DNA of 64,000 nt from an uncultured Fibrobacter sp. (GTDB taxonomy: Bacteria > Fibrobacterota > Fibrobacteria > Fibrobacterales > Fibrobacteraceae): contig NZ_CAMVDO010000011.1 in assembly GCF_947166265.1 (NCBI RefSeq), forward strand, positions 1 to 64,000, written 5' to 3'. The position numbers and the translations under genes were made by a program. Of this stretch, positions 24,732 to 33,073 are shown one piece after another. Position 1 is the first letter of the stretch. Each line of letters opens with the position of its first letter. The notes below the pieces were generated by a model, which was not told where the DNA came from, made no database searches, and saw only the letters and a program-made list of their open reading frames with translations.

Positions 24732-26187
24732 GCCGACCGATTCACTGGATTCGCGTCCGGCCATCTTTGGACGCACCGTCACGAGCACCTTCAAGAAGAT
24801 GTTCGGTTTCAAGCATCAGCCCCCCGGAAACCTGCGTACCGGCATGATTCCGCCGGTTGTCTTTGGAACACTTTTCTGGAATCTGCCCAAACTTTTGAAG
24901 CTGCGCTGTTACCTAAAAAAGGAACGCCGCCAACGCCCCGCGAACGATGTACGCATTCTGTTCTATTCGGACAACCTCGACGAGACTAACGGAATCGCGA
25001 ACAACTTAAGAAACGTGATTCCCTACATGCGTGCCCATGGGATGCAGGCGTATCTTGCAGGAAACGCATTCAACACGCGCCCCTGCGGAGTCGTTGAAAA
25101 CAGCTATTGTCTTTTGCTCCCCCGCATGTTCAGCATGGAGCAGCTCGGATACGCCAACAGCGAACTCGCCATTCCACGCATCGGCCCGGTGCTTCGCCTG
25201 CTCAAGCGTTACCCTGTCGACCTGATTGAATTCGAGACGCCCAGTCCCGGAGCATGGCTCGTCTGTTTTTGTGCGAAAGTCGCTGGCATCAAGGTGTTCA
25301 GCCACTACCGCACCGACGTTCCGACTTACACCAAGACGCTTGTGAAGGCCAAGTGGATGTTCCATTTTGTGCTTTGGCTCATGAAGATTTTCTATCGCAT
25401 GACGCGCCCTGTGGTAAGCCCCTGCAAGGACTACGCGGATATTCTGACTTCACAGCTGAAAGTGCCCGTAAACCAGGTGCAGATTCTCCCCCGCGGACTT
25501 CCGCTTGAAAAATTCTCACAGGATTTACGCGGCAAAGGCACCTGGGAAAGGTTCAACGGAGCAGGAGTTCCTGCCGCGCAAACGGACTTTGCACAATCGA
25601 ACGCAACTCAGGTTGGAACTGCGCGCAAGGTACGCTTCTCTTTCATCGGACGCATTTCAAAGGAAAAGAACCTGGAATTCCTGAATGGCGTCTGGAAAAA
25701 GTTTGCCGCCAAGCACGATGACGTAGAACTCATGTATGTGGGTTACGGCTGGTACCTCGAAGAAATCAAGAAATTCTTCGAAGGTGATAGCAGCGTACAC
25801 TTTGCTGGCGAACAGGGCGGAGAAACGCTCGCCGGCCTTTACGCTGATTCCGACTTTTTCCTGTTCCCGAGCACTACGGACACCTTCGGGAACGTGGTGG
25901 TCGAAGCGATGTCCACAGGCACTCCCGCGATCGTAAGCGATTACGGCGGACCGCACGATATCGTAATGGACGAAGCCGCAGGTCGCATTTTGCCGATTGA
26001 CGAAGACGCCTGGCTGAACGCCCTGGAAGAATGTCGCAAGCTGTACCTTGAGGAACCCGCCACCTACGCCAAGATGCGAGAGGTCGCCCACGAGCGCAGC
26101 CTCAAGTACACCATGGAATCTTCGACCAAGGCGCAGTTCGAATTCTTCAGGAAGCTGAAAAGAGAAGCGTACGGAATTAGTGGTTAG
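24700..26187 (+). CDS. Glycosyltransferase family 4 (GT-B fold)
   Basis: This 495-residue protein is a retaining GT-B glycosyltransferase. The N-terminal lobe starts its fold at RILFYSDNLDETNGIANNLRNV near residue 86, typical of MgtA/PimB-like GT4 enzymes. The C-terminal lobe holds FSFIGRISKEKNLEFL near 314 and the sugar-nucleotide site DFFLFPSTTDTFGNVVVEAMSTGTP near 385-409, with the E-x7-E pair. An 85-residue N-terminal extension precedes it. The start at 24700 lies 32 bases inside hisA, but AAAGGAG 6 nt upstream strongly supports it. Likely acts on lipid or surface glycans at the membrane. The last codons run into the heptad array that follows. Confidence 0.9.
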   Translation: MPTASNSTKLKPTDSLDSRPAIFGRTVTSTFKKMFGFKHQPPGNLRTGMIPPVVFGTLFWNLPKLLKLRCYLKKERRQRPANDVRILFYSDNLDETNGIANNLRNVIPYMRAHGMQAYLAGNAFNTRPCGVVENSYCLLLPRMFSMEQLGYANSELAIPRIGPVLRLLKRYPVDLIEFETPSPGAWLVCFCAKVAGIKVFSHYRTDVPTYTKTLVKAKWMFHFVLWLMKIFYRMTRPVVSPCKDYADILTSQLKVPVNQVQILPRGLPLEKFSQDLRGKGTWERFNGAGVPAAQTDFAQSNATQVGTARKVRFSFIGRISKEKNLEFLNGVWKKFAAKHDDVELMYVGYGWYLEEIKKFFEGDSSVHFAGEQGGETLAGLYADSDFFLFPSTTDTFGNVVVEAMSTGTPAIVSDYGGPHDIVMDEAAGRILPIDEDAWLNALEECRKLYLEEPATYAKMREVAHERSLKYTMESSTKAQFEFFRKLKREAYGISG

Positions 26188-26441
26188 TGTTGAGTAGTCG
26201 GTTATGAGTGGTCAGAGTTTAGTAGTTAGTAAACAGTGGTTAGGATAATTCGGATTTCAGAGTTCAGAGTTATTAGTTTGTGGAACTTGGAGCTTAGAAC
26301 TTAGATATTTCGGAGAACGAAATTTGGAATTCGGAGTTGGTTTGTAAACCGAGATCAGTAATCAGAGTCAATTTGTCAATAGTGACTTAAGAATCACAAC
26401 TGAGAACAGACAACTAGCAACGGGCAACTCATAACCGCTCA
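26176..26441. repeat. Degenerate heptanucleotide array, about 38 units
   Basis: From the last codons of the glycosyltransferase to just before mutY the sequence can be cut into consecutive 7-bp units that change gradually while keeping their phase. Examples are GTTAGTG and ATGAGTG at 26183-26210, GAGTTCA and GAGTTAT at 26260-26273, TGGAGCT and TAGAACT at 26288-26301, and CAGACAA, CTAGCAA and CGGGCAA at 26407-26427. No gene, promoter or terminator is evident in it, except possibly at its edges. Similar arrays occur at 30354, 35545, 42401, 43011 and 55514. Confidence 0.85.
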
Positions 26442-26451
26442 TCCCCCCCCT

Positions 26452-27600
26452 ATGGACAACACCTCCTTAAAAAAACTGCGCGAATGGTTCAAGAAGAACG
26501 CAGCGGAACTCCCGTGGCGTTTAAAGGACCTTGACGCATGCCGCGATCCATATGCCGTATGGATTAGCGAGACCATGTTGCAGCAGACGCAAGTGGCGAC
26601 CGTACGCGAATATTTCATTCGATGGATGGAGCGGTTTCCCGATGTAGAGACACTTGCCGCCGCCGAAGAAAGCGAAGTATTCCGCTACTGGCAAGGGCTC
26701 GGGTATTACAGCCGCGCAAGGAATATACTGAAAACAGCGAGGATTGTAGTCAATTCTCTTGGAGATTGCCACGCCCCCACCCTGCGGCAGGCTCAGGGAC
26801 CTGGGGATCCGTCGAGGATGACGTTGAAAGGCAAAGCCTCATTGCCCGATAGTCGTAAAGAGCTGGAAGCGCTGCCCGGAATCGGGGCATACACCGCAGG
26901 AGCAATTTTAAGCCTCGCCTACCACCAGCGCGAAGCCATTTTAGACGGCAACTTGGTGCGCATTTTTTCAAGAGTTTATGCACTCGACTTCTTGCCGACC
27001 GATTCGAAGGAGTCCGCCGGGACATATTGGGAATACGCCCGCCAAATCGCAGATTCCCCCAAGGCGTACATGCATAACGAAGCGTTGATGGAGCTCGGTC
27101 GCACCGTTTGCAAAATCAAGAATCCTGACTGTGCGAGTTGTCCGCTTTGCAGAGACTGCATAGCCTTCGCCGAAAACCGCGTCAGCGAATTTCCACCGAG
27201 CAAAAAGCACATTCAAAAAGACTGGCACGGCACCGTCCTTGTCATCGAAAGTGCCGACCACAAAATTTTAGCGGTCCACGGCGGACAAAAGTTTTTCAAG
27301 AATCAGTTTACCTTGCCGCATTTCGAATCACCGCGCAATGCCACCACGGGACTCCCCGCGCAAGCAGAAACCTACGTTAACGCCGACCAGATAAACTCCG
27401 TTCAAAGCATCGGACAAATCAAGCACAACATCACGGTGCATAAAATTGAATGCGACGTTTTGCATATTCTGCTCAGAGGAAAGGCTCCCATTCGCAATAA
27501 ACAAGCAAAAACGGCGCATGAAATTCAGTGGATTGAGCGAGAAGAAGCTCAAGAATTTTTTGCGAACAGCTTCTGCCTAAAGGCGCTAGCGCTTCTTTAA
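26452..27600 (+). CDS. mutY: Adenine DNA glycosylase MutY with a repeat-derived insert
   Basis: This 382-residue enzyme removes adenine mispaired with 8-oxoguanine. The catalytic Glu40 (WISETMLQQTQV) and Asp165 (ILDGNLVRI) are present, as are the helix-hairpin-helix (LPGIGAYTAGAI, 141-152) and the [4Fe-4S] cysteines Cys220, Cys227, Cys230 and Cys236. A C-terminal NUDIX-like domain (about 255-382) should read 8-oxoG. Between SLGD and DSRKELEALPGIG lies an extra stretch of about 25 residues including LRQAQGPGDPSR, encoded by a dispersed palindromic repeat; the frame stays open and every catalytic residue is intact. A run of eight C lies just before the start, and no Shine-Dalgarno site is visible. 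Confidence 0.95.
   Translation: MDNTSLKKLREWFKKNAAELPWRLKDLDACRDPYAVWISETMLQQTQVATVREYFIRWMERFPDVETLAAAEESEVFRYWQGLGYYSRARNILKTARIVVNSLGDCHAPTLRQAQGPGDPSRMTLKGKASLPDSRKELEALPGIGAYTAGAILSLAYHQREAILDGNLVRIFSRVYALDFLPTDSKESAGTYWEYARQIADSPKAYMHNEALMELGRTVCKIKNPDCASCPLCRDCIAFAENRVSEFPPSKKHIQKDWHGTVLVIESADHKILAVHGGQKFFKNQFTLPHFESPRNATTGLPAQAETYVNADQINSVQSIGQIKHNITVHKIECDVLHILLRGKAPIRNKQAKTAHEIQWIEREEAQEFFANSFCLKALALL
26762..26823 (+). repeat. Palindromic repeat inserted in mutY
   Basis: The element begins GAGATTGCCACG and ends CGAGGATGACG, with CTGCGGCAGGCTCAGG inside. These are the same end blocks as the intergenic copies at 27604 and 52348. It encodes MutY residues about 104-124, in the variable loop before the helix-hairpin-helix. 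Confidence 0.8.
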
Positions 27601-27603
27601 CAC

Positions 27604-27641
27604 GAGATTGCCACGCCTCCTTGCAGGAGGCTCGCAATGAC
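27604..27641 (+). repeat. Palindromic repeat downstream of mutY
   Basis: GAGATTGCCACG, then a hairpin CCTCC-TTGCA-GGAGG, then CTCGCAATGAC. The outer ATTGC and GCAAT also pair. It sits 3 bases after the mutY stop and may act as its terminator. Confidence 0.8.
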
Positions 27642-27678
27642 ATCGCGGAGAAAAATTCACAAGGAGCAAATACGTTTA

Positions 27679-29379
27679 CTAGAACGTCTTTTTCGCCGTG
27701 CAGATAAAGCGGATGCGGTCATAGCCGCCGTTCACCGTTTCCATCACTTCGTCGGCCAGCACATGCAACAGCGTTCCCGTCAAAGTCAAGCCGTACTTCG
27801 GAAACATCTGCGAGAACGAAGCATCCCAGGTCCAGTCACCCTTAACCACCATCGGATCGCGACTACGCAAATTCCACTGGGCATCGCTGCGGTAGCGCAA
27901 CGAATGCGAAACCTTGAAGGATCCATTCAAGAGCCAGTCTCCGGTAAAGCCCGTATAGAATTCGGCAGGCGTCACTTCCGCATTTTCAACGGGGCCGTCA
28001 ATGCGTTCAAAACCCGCCATCGCGCTAAACTTGAACATATCGCGGTACCAGGCATTCAGCCACAGTTCTCCTGTAGCACCCTTAATCCAATCGTTGATTC
28101 GAGACACATCGCCATAGCGGGCCTGCAACTTACTTTTCTCGACGACCTCAAAACGCTCTACTTCGAAAGTTTCGGCCCCATATTCCGCCCAGTAGCTTCC
28201 TCGACCTCCGAGAGAGACGTTTCCTAAAGTGTCCACGAACGAAACATAGCCCTGGACGAGATTCATCTGTCCATCAGCAGTCAACTCAATAATTCGATCT
28301 TCATAAAATTCGCGGGTATCCGCCAAGGGATTCAGACGCGTACCCGAAATGTTTTTCACGCCAAGAACCACGCCCAAGTCTTCGGGAGTGGGGGCATGCA
28401 ACTGAACGCTATCCTGCACAAGCCAGTCGCGATCATTTATACCGAACATCACATCGGCGGTCAAGCGAGTTGCGGGTTGAACACGCAGTTCCATAAAAGG
28501 CCATACCACGCGATCATCTTCAAGTTCCGTATAAACCGTACCGTCATCCTCCACCGTACGGAAAGAAAGACCTGTCGACACCTGGAAAATGCCTTGTCTA
28601 CAATTACGGCCACACTTGTAGTAAACAGAACCGTTTACCTCTTTTCGAGATCCCTTTTCCTTTTCTACCTTATTCTGATATTCAATATCCTCGTAGGCAA
28701 CCGTCACGTAAAAATCCTTGATGTCGGCACGGGCTTCAACACGGGGCTTATAATGTAGCGGAATCCAGCGCGACGTCGCCGAATAAATCCAGAGATATTC
28801 TTCGCCCGCAAGCACCGATGCGTTCACAAGAGAATTCGTGTAACCGATTCCGCCGTACGCCGAACTGAAAAGGGGCCAGTTCGCACCAAAGTGCGAAAAC
28901 TTGCCATCTACCCTTTTAACACGATACCCATAGGCACCGCTGCAGAAATGGTCATCTTGAAAGACGCGGCCCGTTGCCCACAGGCCCTTAAAATTAGGCG
29001 TTCGAAAGCCACCTTCCAAAATAGGAGTTCGGTTAGCGGGACGATCGGATTCGGTAATGAAATCCTGATAAATCAAATCACCCAGTTCATTGCCAGTCTT
29101 CACCCAGATTCCCGGTTCGAGCGGAGTCCACGAAGGGGTACCCGACATCCGATTAAAAAGCAGACGCTCACGCAACTTAGAAGGGGACCAAAGTTCGCTT
29201 TCTGAATGTAAACCACCGGCACCCAGGATACGGTCATAAACAAATGTTGGGCCGCCAATCAAAAAAGTTCCATCGGCACGAGTTTCATATTCCATGCCTT
29301 CCATTTCAACGTGAATCTGCGCCAAGGCACCTGCCGCAAAGGCGAGCAAAAGGGAAACTGTCAAAGAAAATCTTTTCAT
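27679..29379 (-). CDS. Predicted outer-membrane or envelope protein, unknown function
   Basis: This 566-residue protein starts with a signal peptide (MKRFSLTVSLLLAFAAGALA). The remainder is rich in amphipathic beta strands, such as GELWLNAWYRDMFKFSAMAGF and LTLTGTLLHVLADEVM, and ends in Phe, as outer-membrane barrels do. No family is recognised. I chose the ATG at 29379 over a GTG two codons upstream, because it overlaps the upstream stop as TAATG and AAAGGGA lies 9 nt before it. It is the last gene of the run fmt, rsmB, 29379-30017, this gene. Confidence 0.6.
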   Translation of the reverse strand: MKRFSLTVSLLLAFAAGALAQIHVEMEGMEYETRADGTFLIGGPTFVYDRILGAGGLHSESELWSPSKLRERLLFNRMSGTPSWTPLEPGIWVKTGNELGDLIYQDFITESDRPANRTPILEGGFRTPNFKGLWATGRVFQDDHFCSGAYGYRVKRVDGKFSHFGANWPLFSSAYGGIGYTNSLVNASVLAGEEYLWIYSATSRWIPLHYKPRVEARADIKDFYVTVAYEDIEYQNKVEKEKGSRKEVNGSVYYKCGRNCRQGIFQVSTGLSFRTVEDDGTVYTELEDDRVVWPFMELRVQPATRLTADVMFGINDRDWLVQDSVQLHAPTPEDLGVVLGVKNISGTRLNPLADTREFYEDRIIELTADGQMNLVQGYVSFVDTLGNVSLGGRGSYWAEYGAETFEVERFEVVEKSKLQARYGDVSRINDWIKGATGELWLNAWYRDMFKFSAMAGFERIDGPVENAEVTPAEFYTGFTGDWLLNGSFKVSHSLRYRSDAQWNLRSRDPMVVKGDWTWDASFSQMFPKYGLTLTGTLLHVLADEVMETVNGGYDRIRFICTAKKTF

Positions 29380-30017
29380 TACCACAAATCCCTTTCAATA
29401 TAAAGTCCAGCATAAAGCATGTCAGAACGTTTAGGGAGTGTCCAAATTTCTTCCCACATGATATTGAAACCGACATGGTACTTTTTATGGTTAAAGAAAT
29501 TCAACTTCAGCCGGGCAAACCATCCGAATTCCGTTTCGTTATCGGTAAGCGTTCCCCCTACATCCGAAAATTCGGGACGGTCCTCTTCTTCGTAATCCGC
29601 ACGGGTCCAGTTGCAGGCAAAGCCTGCCCCAATAACGACAGGACTAATCAGAGGCAAACGCCAATCGAGCCCTACTTTTCCCATCACTTGATGAACTCCG
29701 TCGTAAGGGACTTTGTCTTCGCGGGGTTCAAAATAGGTATAGTGAATCATCACGATGCCATCTACATTTTCCCAATAGGCATAGCGTAAACCAAGCCCAC
29801 CATAAAAGGAATTATCTACAGCATCGATCAAGTCGCCAAACGGATAAACTTCGCCGCCTTCAATAGAAATGGAAACGTGAGAAAAAGCAATATCTTCTAC
29901 GGACGCTGCGTTGTCGGAGGACGTTTGAGATTCTGTGGTTGGTTTTGCCGAAGGTTCTGCAAACAAATTCACAGCAAGTACGAAAATGCCCCAAATCAGT
30001 AATTTTAACTTATCCAT
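29379..30017 (-). CDS. Small predicted outer-membrane barrel
   Basis: This 212-residue protein has a signal peptide (about 1-20, LAVNLFA) and a Thr/Ser-rich spacer. It then shows about eight alternating strands (VSISIEGGEVYPFG, GGLGLRYAYWE, VGLDWRLPL, FGWFARLKLNFF, VGFNIMWEEIW, MLYAGLYIERDLW) and ends in Trp. This pattern suits an eight-stranded OmpX/OmpW-size barrel. It starts 5 bases after the rsmB stop and overlaps the next gene by 1 base, so it belongs to the fmt-rsmB transcript. Function unknown. Confidence 0.6.
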   Translation of the reverse strand: MDKLKLLIWGIFVLAVNLFAEPSAKPTTESQTSSDNAASVEDIAFSHVSISIEGGEVYPFGDLIDAVDNSFYGGLGLRYAYWENVDGIVMIHYTYFEPREDKVPYDGVHQVMGKVGLDWRLPLISPVVIGAGFACNWTRADYEEEDRPEFSDVGGTLTDNETEFGWFARLKLNFFNHKKYHVGFNIMWEEIWTLPKRSDMLYAGLYIERDLW

Positions 30018-30022
30018 AATCG

Positions 30023-31291
30023 CTATTTTCGGCTCAGGGCCTGGGCAAAAAATCCGTCAAAACGAGAATCTCCGGAACCAGGATAAACGGGTTCACCTCG
30101 TTTTTCAAATTCAGGATATTCCTTCACGAATCGATTGATGACCTTGGTCGTTTCCTCGGGATCGGGGCTGCAAGTTGCATACACGAGAATTCCACCCGGA
30201 GCAAGCTTTGCCGAAGCTGCCGTCAAAATATTGTACTGCAATTCAGCAAGTTCCTTGATGGATTCCGGCGTAATGCGATAGACCGATTCCGGACGGCGGG
30301 CGATAACACCCATATTGCTACAGGGAACATCAAGAAGAATTCGATCAAATTCAGACGAGAGACGAGAGACGAGAGACGAGAGAGGTTTGTCAGAAGACGA
30401 GAGGGCATCGAGGCATTCCACGCGGACATTCGTAAGGCCCAAGCGGTCTACAAGGTCACGCATTTTGAGCACACGGAATTCCGAGACATCACTTGCAAGA
30501 ATATCGAGCGAAGCATCCATCTCGGCCATGAGAGCAGCCTTTCCACCGGGTGCCGCACAGGCGTCCCACACCTTGAGGCCCGACTTCAAGTCCAGAAGCT
30601 TTATGACTTCGTAGGCAGAGGGATTTTGCAGGCTGAATTCGCCCTTCGCAAAGGACTCCGACTCTAAAATGGTCTTGAGTTTTGCACCGGCGCCCACCTG
30701 GATGTAACGGTCATACAGAATCGAGGCCCCCGTCAGTCCCAGTTTCTGGGCAACCACCGGAGCAGACGCCTTCTGCAAATTCACGCGAAGCCATTCCACG
30801 GGGCGTTCAAGCGTTGCCTTTGCCATCGCCTCGGCGCGTTCACCGCCGTAAATATCGAACCAGCGACGCACCAGCCATTCCGGCACGGAATTTTCTATAG
30901 AGACGCGGCGAACCCGCTGCGGAGGAAGCTGCGGGAGGCCGGACCTCCGCGCGGCATGCAGCACGGCATTCACAAGCCGCGCGGAGCCTTCTCCAAGGCT
31001 CGCCGCCTTAATCAGCTCGACCGTCGTCGCGACGGCGGCATGGTCCGGCACCTCGGTGAAGAACATCTGGAAAAGTCCAAGCTCCAGTACCGTGCAGACT
31101 TCAAGCGAAGGAGCCTTTTTCACCAGCGACTTCACAAAATACTGCAGGTACAAGTGTCTGCGGCACACCCCCAGCGCGAGTTCCATCGCAAATGGCGAGA
31201 GTCCGCTTTCCTTAATGAAGTTTCCGTCCTTTTGCCAAAGCAAAAGAACACGGAAGGCCTCCATGCGTTCTTTCAAGGATTCATCTAGCAA
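30023..31291 (-). CDS. rsmB: 16S rRNA m5C967 methyltransferase RsmB
   Basis: This protein of about 422 residues has an N-terminal NusB-like RNA-binding domain (about 1-130) and a C-terminal SAM-dependent Nol1/Nop2/Sun methyltransferase domain. The SAM site is VWDACAAPGGKAALMAEM. The two catalytic cysteines are in LLDVPCSNMG and YATCSPDPEE, and the ending DGFFAQAL is typical. The start is probably the TTG at 31291, since AAGGA lies 8 nt before it but only 2 nt before the TTG at 31297. The start lies within the end of fmt. Four perfect 7-bp repeats sit in the coding region (see 30354-30381), encoding SSLVSRLSSEF in a loop before the catalytic block. Confidence 0.93.
   Translation of the reverse strand: MLDESLKERMEAFRVLLLWQKDGNFIKESGLSPFAMELALGVCRRHLYLQYFVKSLVKKAPSLEVCTVLELGLFQMFFTEVPDHAAVATTVELIKAASLGEGSARLVNAVLHAARRSGLPQLPPQRVRRVSIENSVPEWLVRRWFDIYGGERAEAMAKATLERPVEWLRVNLQKASAPVVAQKLGLTGASILYDRYIQVGAGAKLKTILESESFAKGEFSLQNPSAYEVIKLLDLKSGLKVWDACAAPGGKAALMAEMDASLDILASDVSEFRVLKMRDLVDRLGLTNVRVECLDALSSSDKPLSSLVSRLSSEFDRILLDVPCSNMGVIARRPESVYRITPESIKELAELQYNILTAASAKLAPGGILVYATCSPDPEETTKVINRFVKEYPEFEKRGEPVYPGSGDSRFDGFFAQALSRK
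30354..30381 (-). repeat. Heptanucleotide microsatellite in rsmB (four GACGAGA)
   Basis: GACGAGA is repeated four times without error, and a further degenerate copy lies at 30397-30403. Seven is not a multiple of three, so gain or loss of one unit would shift the rsmB frame. Confidence 0.95.
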
Positions 31292-32211
31292 AAGCAAAGT
31301 CCTTCGCGTTTCTGGATTCCACGCATAAAGTCGGCGACAGGCATCGGCTTCTTGCCTTCGGCCTGAATTTCGATCACTTCGAGTACGCCCTCGCCTGTAC
31401 CCACGTAAAAGCGATTATCCTTAAATTCAACCGCACCCGGAGAAAGTTTCGGTCCGTTTTCGGGCGTGTCCGTCTTGCGCAAGTAAACCATACGGCCACC
31501 GAGCTTTCCATAGCCACCCGGCCACGGATTGAAGGCACGAATGCGGTCATGAATTACCTTCGCCGGCAGCTTGAAATCAATCAGGCCTTCTTCCTTTTTC
31601 AGCTTCGGAGCGCCACTAGCCTGCGCATGATCCTGCGACAAGTCCTTTTCACAGCCGTTCTGCAACTGGTGAATGGCATCGTCCAGCGCTTCGCAGCCAG
31701 GAGCCACCATCTTTTCCAGGAGGCTAGCCGTCGTATCCTGATGGTCGATCACCACCGTCTTCTGCGCAAGAATCGGACCGTGGTCCATCTTTTCGTCTAG
31801 GCGGAACACCGTCACGCCGGTTTCCTTAAGTCCATCGGCAATGGCGCGCTGCACCGGAGCGGCTCCGCGGTACTTCGGCAACAGACTCCCGTGAACGTTT
31901 ACGGCACCGAACTTAGCTACAGCAAGAATATTCTTCGGGAGAATCGAATAGGCGACCACCACAAAGAGGTCCGCATCGAAAGCACGCAGGGCGCTCTCGA
32001 ATTCGGGCGCCTTCAAATCAGTCGGTTGCAACACAGGGAGCCCGTATTCGAGAGCCAGTTGTTTCACTGGCGGGGGCGTAAGCACGCGCCCGCGCCCTGC
32101 GGGCCTATCCGGCTGAGTCACCACGGCGACCACGTCCGCAAAATCAGATTCCTTGAGATGCTTCAAAAAACAAGCCGCAAATTCCGGCGTACCCATAAAT
32201 ACAATTTTCAT
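31285..32211 (-). CDS. fmt: Methionyl-tRNA formyltransferase
   Basis: This protein of about 308 residues formylates initiator Met-tRNA with 10-formyl-THF. The N-terminal KIVFMGTPEFA block, the catalytic NVHGSLLPKYRGAAP near residue 107 and the C-terminal IRAFNPWPGG block are as expected. I chose the ATG at 32211, where the family usually starts, over an upstream ATG at 32244. There is no Shine-Dalgarno site, but TAAATT lies 7 nt before it. The 3' end overlaps the rsmB start by a few bases, the common fmt-rsmB pairing. Confidence 0.95.
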   Translation of the reverse strand: MKIVFMGTPEFAACFLKHLKESDFADVVAVVTQPDRPAGRGRVLTPPPVKQLALEYGLPVLQPTDLKAPEFESALRAFDADLFVVVAYSILPKNILAVAKFGAVNVHGSLLPKYRGAAPVQRAIADGLKETGVTVFRLDEKMDHGPILAQKTVVIDHQDTTASLLEKMVAPGCEALDDAIHQLQNGCEKDLSQDHAQASGAPKLKKEEGLIDFKLPAKVIHDRIRAFNPWPGGYGKLGGRMVYLRKTDTPENGPKLSPGAVEFKDNRFYVGTGEGVLEVIEIQAEGKKPMPVADFMRGIQKREGLCFC

Positions 32212-32218
32212 GGCAGAA

Positions 32219-32284
32219 AATTTAGAAAACCGGCTTCCATCCATATTTTCGCTAAAAGAAACTCCCCCCTGTTTATGTTATATT
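32219..32284. promoter_or_regulatory. Divergent -10 boxes of fmt and the barrel gene at 32291
   Basis: On the minus strand TAAATT (32224-32219) lies 7 nt before the fmt ATG. On the plus strand TATATT (32279-32284) lies 6 nt before the ATG at 32291. Neither gene shows a ribosome-binding site, so both mRNAs may be leaderless. Confidence 0.5.
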
Positions 32285-32290
32285 TATGTT

Positions 32291-33064
32291 ATGAAAAAGA
32301 GAATTTTAACGCTATTGTCCCTTTTCTGCACGTTCTCCTTTGCAGACAGAATCGTTGTCGATACCACCATGGCGGCTTCCGACAACAGTGAACATCTTGA
32401 ATACGAAGACCGCGGCTCTTTCGGTCCGTACGTCGAATTCAACAATATCAAGATGAGCAACGTCACCTACAACTACAAGGTACATGGGCACAAATTCGAT
32501 ATTTCCATAGACAATTCCTACATCTACGGTGCCTCAGGAAGCCTGCCGCTAACGGAATGGCTCGACATCTACCTGATGGCCGGCTACCAGTATCTGGGAG
32601 TAAGCCACCATCCGCGCAACAGCGAGGCTGTCTACGCCGATATGGAGGCGCTTTTCGATGACTTCTTCGACGCACCCTTCGACAGTTCTGATGTCGATGG
32701 ACGGCACCAGATTCATACAGCCCTGTTCCAGTTTTCACTCGACTTTTCGCTTCCGCTCGTTTATAGCTACAAGCACCAGTTTATGTTCAAGCTCTACGCT
32801 TTCGGCGGTGCCCTTGTCGGAAAGACATTCTTTGCCGACGACACGCAGTTTTTGTCACCGGTTCTTTACGGCTATACCTACGGCGCGGGGTTCCGTTCCG
32901 CCTTGCACGGATTTTTCTTGTCCGCAGGAGTCAAGAACAGCCACGAATATTTCCACACCTATTTCGAAAGAAAAACGGGTGAAAAGAAGGAGGATGACGA
33001 ATTTATGCTCGACATCAACTCCTATTTCAGTCCCTACGTATCGCTTGGAATCACGCTCTTCTAA
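32291..33064 (+). CDS. Predicted outer-membrane barrel protein
   Basis: This 257-residue protein starts at the ATG at 32291, which directly precedes a signal peptide (MKKRILTLLSLFCTFSFA). Further strands such as WLDIYLMAGYQYLGV, FMFKLYAFGGALVG, GYTYGAGFRSALHG and SPYVSLGITLF, plus the final Phe, indicate an outer-membrane barrel. An acidic loop (ALFDDFFDAPFDSSDVDGR) lies in the middle. No family recognised. It is convergent with mltD. Confidence 0.65.
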   Translation: MKKRILTLLSLFCTFSFADRIVVDTTMAASDNSEHLEYEDRGSFGPYVEFNNIKMSNVTYNYKVHGHKFDISIDNSYIYGASGSLPLTEWLDIYLMAGYQYLGVSHHPRNSEAVYADMEALFDDFFDAPFDSSDVDGRHQIHTALFQFSLDFSLPLVYSYKHQFMFKLYAFGGALVGKTFFADDTQFLSPVLYGYTYGAGFRSALHGFFLSAGVKNSHEYFHTYFERKTGEKKEDDEFMLDINSYFSPYVSLGITLF

Positions 33065-33073
33065 GGCCTGATT

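Noticed and set aside
26762-26823. mutY pseudogene through insertion
   Set aside because: The frame is open across the insert, and catalytic Glu40, Asp165 and all four cluster cysteines remain.
32153-32290. 46-codon N-terminal extension of the barrel gene at 32291
   Set aside because: It overlaps the fmt start region, lacks a ribosome site, and would bury the signal peptide.
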